Source: Parascedosporium putredinis (Eukaryota; Ascomycota; Sordariomycetes; Microascales; Microascaceae). From it: DNA of 64,000 nt. The stretch is from the NCBI GenBank assembly GCA_949357655.1, contig CASHTG010000007.1, positions 1,054,001 to 1,118,000 on the forward strand, in the 5' to 3' direction. The notes beneath the pieces are model-generated. The model searched no databases. It was not told the origin of the DNA and saw only the letters and a program-made list of their open reading frames with translations. A program made the translations under genes and the position numbers. Within the stretch, counting starts at the first letter, position 1; the number at the start of each line of letters is the position of its first letter. Positions 56,933 to 64,000 of this stretch are shown one piece after another.

Positions 56933-58287
56933 ATGGCTCCGGCACAAGCACATGAGCAGCAAGTTCTGCTTGCCCGTGAGGCGACCTTTGAGAAGATTCT
57001 TCACAAGAATACAGGAGCCCGCAATGTGGGAATGGCTGCTATGCTTAAAAGGATCATGAGGCACAGAAAGCTGCCTCCAATGACTATTTCAGGCACTGGG
57101 ACAACAAAACTGCTCAGGTCGAGACGGAGGAGATTCGCGCAGTAAGCTCACGGTCTCACGAAAATCTTGCGTCTCTTCCTGCTGCTAATATGGTCCTTCA
57201 TTATAGGCACGAGCAGCCGACTACGAGTCTATTTCTAGGCAGTATGCATGCATCCTCCTACCACCTTGTGCTCCCAGTGTGGCAGAATTCCGTGACAAGA
57301 TGCTGACGAGGAATAGATATTATAACCTAGCTACCGACTTCTACGAGTATGGCTTTGGACAGAGCTTCCACTTCGGTCGACCGGCAATCGGAGAGTCTTT
57401 TCAACAAAGCATTATCCGGCACGAGCACTACCTCGCGCATATGATTGATATCAAGGAAGGCATGAAGGTGCTAGATGTTGGTTGCGGAGTTGGGGGACCA
57501 GCGCGGGAGATTGCCAAGTTCACGGGCGCATACATAACCGGCCTAAATCTGAACGAATATCAAGTGGAGCGTGCGACACGTTACACGATAAAAGGCATGA
57601 TGGACCGGCAGGTTCAGTTTGTGCAAGGCAACTTCATGGTAAGTCCAGGCCGCCTTTATCAGGAACATCACGATTGACGTTTGGCCTCTCTGTTAGAATA
57701 TTCCCTTCGAGGACAACACATTCGACGCAGTATATGCGATAGAGGCAACTGTCCACGCCCCTTCGCTCAAAGATGTATACGCCGAAATTTTTCGTGTTCT
57801 GAAGCCGGGAGGAAAATTTGGCGTGTATGAATGGGTCATGACCGAGAAGTACGACAACGATAACCTTCATCATCGCGAAACTCGCATCGGCATCGAGCAA
57901 GGCGATGGTATCGCCAAGATTGTCAATCTCCCCGAGGCAAAGCAGGCGTTCGAGGCCGCCGGTTTCGAGGAGATTTTTGAAGAGGATATAGCAAGTCGCC
58001 CGGACCCATACCCGTGGTACTGGACGTTAGACTCCGGTAGCTGGCGACATGCACAAACGTTTGGCGACCTGATTTCCACCTTTCGAATGACATGGATCGG
58101 CCGCAACTTCACGAGATATATGCTAAGTGCACTAGAGTTCGTGCGGATGGCGCCGCCAGGAATGGTGAAGACTTCCGATAGTCTATGTGCAGCTGCCGAC
58201 GCGTTGGTTCGCGGTGGAAAAGAAGGAATATTCACACCAATGTACCTCATGGTGGGAAAAAAACCCACCAGTTCGCCTAGACCTTAA
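56933..58287 (+). CDS. ERG6-like: Sterol 24-C-methyltransferase (ERG6-like)
   Basis: An S-adenosylmethionine-dependent methyltransferase that adds the C-24 methyl of ergosterol to zymosterol-type substrates, at the ER or lipid droplets. Exons 56933-57141, 57207-57241, 57311-57638 and 57697-58287, plus one missing A near 57048, give 387 residues, the normal ERG6 size. Seen: NLATDFYEYGFGQSFHFG (sterol-binding region I), the SAM motif DVGCGVGGPAREIA (about residues 137-150), then IPFEDNTFDAVYAIEATVHAP. VLKPGGKFGVYEWVMT contains the hallmark YEWVMT. The C-terminal sterol-methyltransferase domain runs to FTPMYLMVGKKP. It could be the housekeeping enzyme or a second copy; nothing in this window can tell, but no other ergosterol gene is nearby. 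Confidence 0.93.
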
Positions 58288-58747
58288 TACTTCTTTAGAA
58301 TACGGAAGGAACACCACTCACCCACATTCAGTGCCTCTGGAGATCTCGAGCGGCAATTTAAGTAATGATCTATAGATATTTTGGATGTTAATGGTAGCTT
58401 TCGGTTATGCTATCACGTTGTTCCAGGGACAAGCGACTCGCAGGACCGCCATGTCCGTGTAGGGACCTACGCGCATCTCTGGATCCGGGTTAAATCGTTG
58501 ACATTGCGTATACGCATGCCCTGCCTAAACCAAGTTGTCTAAACTATAGCACGACTGTGTGGGTAACAGACCCAACTTAATATCTGGAGAATATATAGAT
58601 TCTTTTAAAAGGAATTATTTAAGTCCAGGTAATCTTCGAGACAAGTTGAAAGCTACAGTGGTCCACCCATAAGGTCGCGAAAGAAAACCTCCATACACGC
58701 TATGCTAGAGGGCCTTCACACGCACAAAGAGGAAGCGGCCTCCGCCT
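58288..58747. other. convergent 3' region
   Basis: 460 bases between the stops of the sterol methyltransferase and the sugar transporter. AT-rich at 58575-58620 (TTTTAAAA core at 58602-58609), as expected for 3' UTRs. No gene seen. Confidence 0.45.
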
Positions 58748-60627
58748 CTACACTTTGGAGGAGCGCTCGACATGGTCTGCGTCCTCAAGTTCAATGTCCT
58801 TAACATCACCTTTGCCCATGGCGGCGGTGGTGGTGCATACGTAGGACTTGAACTTGCGGGCAGGAGCTTCGCCTCGAACATTTCATGGATCTCCTCAAGA
58901 GTTCGGTCGCGGGTTTCGGGAATGAAGAAGTATGTGAAGACGAGCAAAATGGCGTTGGATCCGAACCAAATGTAGCTAGAATAAAAGGGGGTGGTTAGTA
59001 AAAGTCTGCTTCGTCCGTTTAGGGGAAAAGAGGAGGGCTTCGAAACGAACCCATATTTGGCACGCCATCCAAGACTGGCTGGATTGATAAAGTAAGGAGC
59101 AGTAAAGACACCAAGCCAGTTTCCAAGGAAGTTAAGGGCCGTGGCGATGCCATACGTGTGGGCTCGGAGATGGTTATTGGGGTACTCTCCACCCAGTAGC
59201 CAGGCGTAGGGTGCTATGAAGAATCAGTTTCTAAGGTCTATAACGTCGGGTTCACAATGGCTTACCATAGGCGACGTAGGCAAATGTGAATAGTGACATG
59301 AACGCCACAACAGCCTTGCCTGCAGCAGCCGTCTCGGGGGCAACGGTCCAGGCTATAGCAAACGCGAGCTGGCAACAGCCACAGGCACCGACACCCAGCA
59401 TGACAATGACACGTCGGTCGAGGCGACGTACGAAGAGCAGGCTGCTCAGAACACCGATGAGGCCCATACAGCTCACCATGGTAGAGTAAGCAAATGCCTC
59501 CTTGATGCCGGCGACGTCGAGGAAATAAGTCGTGTAGATGTTGAGCCAGGATGAACCTAGAGAAAATGTGTGAAATCCACACGACGATTAGCAGCCGCCA
59601 TCGCAATACAGACAAGTAAAATTCTGGATGGGGTTTAAAAATTAACGAACCATTTGCACAATGGAAGCAGATAATGGCAATGGAGAGCAAGGTACGACGC
59701 CTGTCAGTGCCCTTCCACATCTCGACCCAAAGCTTCTTGTTCTCGCTCTGTTGAATCTGCTCAGCCGTGGAGATGCGAATCTCGTTGAACTCGGCCTGGA
59801 ATTCCGCCTCATCAATGCTGCTATTACGCAGTTTCCTCAGCGAGGCCAGCGCTTCCTCCTCCCTCCCCTGAGTCATGAGCCAACGCGGGCTCTCGGGGAA
59901 GAAGAAGAGGCTAATCGTTTGGATAGTGGGGACGATAAAGAACATGGCGAGAGGGATGCGGTATGATTCCTTGCCAGGCATTAAATGTGTGCCGTAGTCG
60001 ACCGCAGCGCCCACAATAGAACCACTGGAAAGCTGAGTCTGGTAGACTGCGAAAGCAATGCCTCGCAGATGGGCGGGCGCTACCTCATTGACGTAGACTT
60101 GGGCAAAGGTAAGGAACCAACCGACGGAAATGCCTATTTCTCCTAGATTAGCGCTGGGTGGAACCAAGGTTGGGTGGAAACCTCCGGGACGTGATGGAGT
60201 CCAGAAGCGCATCGTGGTTCTTACCGAGGATGAATCGAGCAAAGTACAGGGCTCCAACGCTCGTAGTGCCCAACATGACGGCGGTAGACACGGCGTTGAT
60301 GACGGCCGCACTCCAGAGGCCCATGCGACGGCCAAACTTGGAGCTGAAGGGTCCGACTAGGAGGGAGCCAATAAAGGTGCCGATGGTCATGAGCGAAGAG
60401 ATGAGCTGCTGCACAGTTGGGTCAATTGCCCACTTTTGCTTAGCCTCGTCGTAGTAGCCATAGACCTTGAGAAAGCCCGGCATGGCCATAAATCCGCCAA
60501 CGAGGCCATAATCGAGGCCATACTGGAAGCTGGCAAGAGTGACGACGAAGCAAATCATAAGACATTTCTTATGACTGGCCACATCCAGTTGGAGTGGGTT
60601 GGAGGAGATGGCTGCTGCCCCGGCCAT
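58748..60627 (-). CDS. MFS sugar transporter (sugar porter family)
   Basis: A plasma-membrane proton-coupled or facilitative hexose/oligosaccharide transporter with 12 predicted helices. Start MAGAAAISSNPLQL (60627); the first helix FVVTLASFQYGLDYGLVGGFMAMPGF is typical. Sugar-porter motifs: GPFSSKFGRRMGLW, FAQVYVNEVAPAHLRG, FPESPRWLMTQGREEEAL (PESPR), the second-half motif ending VRRLDRRVIVMLG, and PETRDRTLEEIHEMFEA (PETxxxxLEE) near the end. Introns interrupt after FARFILG (about 60226-60135), after CFHCANG (about 59660-59555), and near YVAYG (59270) and 58980. One missing base near 58857 restores the tail KFKSYVC...SSKV to a stop at 58748. The gene shares a divergent 1.1-kb promoter with the TauD-type dioxygenase. 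Confidence 0.9.
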
Positions 60628-61708
60628 CTTGAAATACAGATGGAGGGTAGAAAACTCGATGAGGGTTGTTGCCGGTTAAGCAAAGAGATGCAACACCATG
60701 GGCCGATTGTTCTGTCCTTCAAGTCCACGGGCTCCGCCGTTTATATGGGGTAACGCACCGACCAGATTTCTCTCCAAACAACTCCCGACACAGGCGCGTC
60801 AAGGGTGAGCAAGCAAACAGACGCAGAAGGGGGCAATCGTAACCCTGAGCAAGGGCTCTACCTTGCTGCATCTGCCACCCGCTATCCTCGGAATCCTGAC
60901 CCCGACGCTGGGACCTTGACGAGATGCCAGGCTGTGGATATGGTTGAAAACAGAAGGGATCGACGAGCCCAAGTTGCATTTGGATTTCAAAGCATAATCA
61001 TCTAACCTATTTCGACCTCTCCCTCGAGGTCATTTGCGACGGCAGTTGGCTGCGAGTTGGATGATCCTCTAGTAACGGGTGGCAACCTGGTTGTCGCAGA
61101 GAGCTGGAGGATGTAGGATTCTGATGCCCCTGAGCGGGGATTAGTTAGAGGGGAGGCTTCAAGAGGATCAAAAAGGTCGGCAGTTTGGTCGAGCTTGAAG
61201 CTCCCGGCCGAATTCGTGTTTGCCGGACACCAAGTTCAATTGCCAGCAACATCACTGGCGTCGGGGTTGTGGGGAAAGGAATCCTTCGCGCGGAGGAACC
61301 TTGATTTCCCCGTCTTTCCCCGCATCGTCCGCGCCTGCGACTCGAGGAGCGACATGTGCGGGAACCCCTTCCCCAGACTTTGCGGCGGGTCTTCCCCACC
61401 AGGTTATTTCAACTCCAGGACGCCTCCTTTCCTTTCTTCCTATTTATTAGATTGGAATCCAGGGTCTTTGTTTAATATTCCGCTCGTGTAGTATTTATCT
61501 ACAATCGCTCGTCATCTCATTTTCACCTCCGTTCCCCCTGTCTTAGCCACCCAAGTTCTCCCCTGTCCGAGTGTTTTCTCTCGAGATCCCTAACCATTAA
61601 CCCACGGGCCGTGTCGCCTCATCACGGACCATCAATTCCCCTGCTGCCGTCATACCGTCCCTTCTTGGAAAAAATTCCGAACCCAGTGTGGATTCCCCTG
61701 CTTTTGTA
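60628..61708. other. bidirectional promoter, sugar transporter / TauD dioxygenase
   Basis: 1.08 kb between two divergent starts. The half nearest the dioxygenase is pyrimidine-rich (61430-61700), typical of strongly expressed fungal promoters. No gene seen. Confidence 0.45.
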
Positions 61709-63135
61709 ATGGGCTCCCCTCCCACCGCCACTAATGGCGCCGCCAGCGCGCCAACGGTACCAACGGTGCCAAGACTCTTAGACACGAGCCTCTAAAGCGA
61801 GGCACGTCCATTGACCACCTCGAATACGTCGATGTGACTCCCATCATCGGCCGCGAGTATCCCACCGCGAGGCTCAAGGAGATGCTCGACGCCCCGAACG
61901 CCGAGGAGCAGCTTCGCGACTTGGCCATAACAATCTGCGAGCGCGGCGTTGTGTTCTTCCGCGCACCCCAGGACGATTTGTCCGTCGACGAGCAGAAGCA
62001 CATTACCGACCTGCTTGGCAAGCTAACGGGCCGCCCCGAAGAAAATGGCCTGCATGTCCATCCTCTATATAACGACCCCAACAACTTGCCCATGGAGGAT
62101 GGTACAACCGACAAGAATATGTGTGTTTTGCTATCCATTCTTTCGCTGCTTTTCTTCTTTTTTGTCACTTCCTTTTCCCCCGTTTTAAGTTGTCGCGGCT
62201 CATGTGTTCATTCTCGCGTCAACGTGCTGACAGGACGTACGTGAAGATATGTCATCAACTCAGAGGCTGCAAAGAAGCTCTACGCGACTATGAAGAACCG
62301 CCCCAACGCTCTGAACGAGCCCCGTGATCTCGGCCGTGAATGGCATAGCGATAGTAAGTTCACAGAACTTGAGTCCCACGACCTTTTATCGCCGTTTTTT
62401 TATCTACCATTCTTTCGTATGATGCATGATCTCGCCACTAACCCTGCTTGTTTCTTCGTTAGGCCTCTTCGAAAATTGTCCTTCTGACTTCTCTTTCCTT
62501 CGTATGCAGTCGACCCCTCCAGCCGGTGGTGACACTCTCTGGGTCTCTGGCTACGAGATGTACGACAGGCTGTCGCCTCCCTTCCGCGACTTCCTCGAGA
62601 CCCTGACCGCCACCTGTGCGCAGCCCGTCTTCAAGAGCGCCTGCGAAGCAGGCGGCTACGATGTCATGTCGCCTCGCGGCTCCCCTTAACGTCGACTACG
62701 CGTTCGACCCTGTGCACCCCGTAGTTCGGACCCATCCCGTCACCGGTTGGAAGTCTCTGTTCGCTGGCGTTGGACTCCATGTCAGTCGCATCAATGGCGT
62801 GCATAGCTACGAGGACCAGCTCATCCGGGACTATGTCCTCAGGCTTGTTACGCGTAACCACGACTGCATAGCTAGAATGCACTGGACACGTGGTGCGTGT
62901 GCTATCTGGAGCAATGAGTGCACGTTGCATGCCGCTACCGTAAGTATAGCCCTCTCGGTTGGCGTTGCGTTTCGTTTTCTAGTCGAGGAGGGATGCTAAT
63001 CTGAGAAAATAGCCCGACACTCACCTTGTGGAGGGTGTCAGGACAGGTGTACGCGCCTCGGGAATCGGAGGCGTACCGTACCTGGACCCGGCAAGTACCG
63101 GACGGAGAGAGGCCTTGGGTCTGTCGCCATACTAA
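61709..63135 (+). CDS. TauD/TfdA-family 2-oxoglutarate dioxygenase
   Basis: A non-haem Fe(II) enzyme related to taurine and alkyl-sulfonate dioxygenases, which release sulfite or otherwise hydroxylate small acids. The start at 61709 (MGSPPTATNGAA) precedes LRHEPLKRGTSIDHLEYVDVTPIIGREYP, the usual fungal N-terminus. Then ERGVVFFRAPQDDLSVDEQ, and the iron pair HSD in LGREWHSD, followed across an intron by LFENCPSDFSFLRMQSTPPAGGDTLW. The distal His lies in IWSNECTLHAATPDT, where the family usually has WDNR; Asn is kept, Asp and Arg are not. Introns lie at about 62121-62234, 62356-62461 and 62940-63012. Frame changes near 61750, 62250 and 62685 fit missing bases. Expected role: use of organosulfur or a related compound as nutrient. 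Confidence 0.87.
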
Positions 63136-64000
63136 ATAAGAATTCAAAGCAAAGCTGGCTGGTCTAGGAGCGCCGAATACTCTATCGTATGGCGTTTAAA
63201 TTGATTTCAATGTATCGTAGGAGTGAAGGGATAACGCTGTGTTTACGCTAGAGGCTGGTGAGGTCTTACGCGGGATACTGAAGCTGTGATGATACTGGAA
63301 TGAATTATAGCATTTTGAAACCCCTCGTACATGCAAATCAGCAGCCCTGGTTCTGTGATAGTGGGATTGGCCTGGCGTGAGTGGCCTCGTTCAAGGTGGC
63401 GAGTGAGCCGGATATACGGATTAGGCTGAGTGGGTATTGCCAAGGAAGAATCATTTTGGTGGGGGGCCTTGTGCGGATTTCCTCCAATGCTGGATCAGCC
63501 GTTGTCAGCAAGCCTCCTTCTTTGGGTTGTGGCCACCAACTAATATTAGTCAACTTGATTAGGTTAGCTGGCCATGCCATTGCCCTGACCTGGGGCTGCG
63601 TCCGGCTCGCTGCCCGCCGACCCAAGACCCGCCTTACCTCACTCTCTCTTCGTGATATCGGTCCGCTCTCCACTTCGGGATATGGCGAGCCGCCGTCCTC
63701 ATTCTGCCTTGGGCGGGTTCTTCGTGTCAGCTCACATGACGGATTCAATGGCAGAATAACAGGGCCGGATTGCTCCACCAAGTGATGGCGAGGGGCACGG
63801 AAGTAGCACGACCTGAGTTATTATGAGTAATTAGGGCTTGACGCCTCCCCACGGCGAGAAGAGAGCGTGACTATTGAGTACGTCCGGAGCAACCTCTCCG
63901 GCCATCAGGAAAAGGGAGGCGCATCGATCCACTTGACTAGATGGTAGCGGATGAAGTGCACTGGATTTTGAAGTCAAAAAAAAACAGATAGGCGCTCAAC
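63136..64000. other. right-edge intergenic sequence
   Basis: 865 bases after the dioxygenase stop. Overlapping frames on both strands at 63338-63785 mirror each other and have no family character. No gene can be supported before the window ends. Confidence 0.4.

Noticed and set aside
1..64000. tRNA genes, rRNA, CRISPR arrays, transposable elements, viral remains
   Set aside because: I scanned for tRNA B-box-like GGTTCGA sequences in context, regular repeat-spacer arrays, terminal repeats and reverse transcriptase or transposase motifs and found none I could defend. This reading is by eye, so small elements may be missed.

Overview
This is a 64-kb piece of a filamentous ascomycete nuclear genome (Pezizomycotina). 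The evidence is short spliceosomal introns (about 50-170 bp, GTAAGT/GTATGT donors, CAG/TAG acceptors), no operons or Shine-Dalgarno spacing, and families typical of moulds: Zn(II)2Cys6 regulator, HET, PTH11-type rhodopsin, CBM1, AsaB-like oxygenase, C-24 sterol methyltransferase. A Sordariomycete-like source is my guess, not something the sequence proves. I saw no rRNA, tRNA, CRISPR, transposase or reverse transcriptase.

Layout. Position 1-68 holds the acidic tail of a gene cut by the window edge. 0.8-5.2 kb: a 923-residue double amidohydrolase (+) facing a 2OG-Fe(II) oxygenase (-). 7.1-15.3 kb: a tight set of AsaB-like oxygenase (+), C6 regulator (-), DHA1-type MFS exporter (+) and flavin monooxygenase (-), followed by a HET protein (-). 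This looks like a small specialised-metabolism cluster with no PKS, NRPS or terpene synthase in view. 19-24.6 kb: three transport proteins (monocarboxylate-type MFS, aquaporin-like MIP, Dal5-type MFS). 26.6-35.9 kb: a protein with a Gln/Tyr/Gly/Arg-rich tail, then a zinc alcohol dehydrogenase, a short secreted tyrosinase and a GMC oxidoreductase, all on the minus strand. 37-42.7 kb: a divergent pair, an unrecognised protein with C-terminal membrane segments (-) and an AAA+ ATPase (+). 43.2-44.6 kb: a PTH11-like rhodopsin-fold protein (-). 44.6-50 kb: 5.4 kb without a convincing gene. 50-53.7 kb: an S9 prolyl-oligopeptidase-type peptidase (+) facing a secreted HEXXH metalloprotease with a C-terminal CBM1 (-). 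57-63.1 kb: an ERG6-like sterol methyltransferase (+), a sugar transporter (-) and a TauD-type dioxygenase (+), the last two sharing a 1.1-kb divergent promoter.

Reading caution. Most long genes are broken by frame changes. Nearly all resolve to one base missing from a short C, G or A run (rarely two, or one extra), and the exon sums then become exact multiples of three in gene after gene. I read these as sequence or assembly errors rather than pseudogenes. Gene spans below include introns, and lengths in residues are after allowing for these bases. The AsaB-like, aquaporin and rhodopsin genes need no correction.
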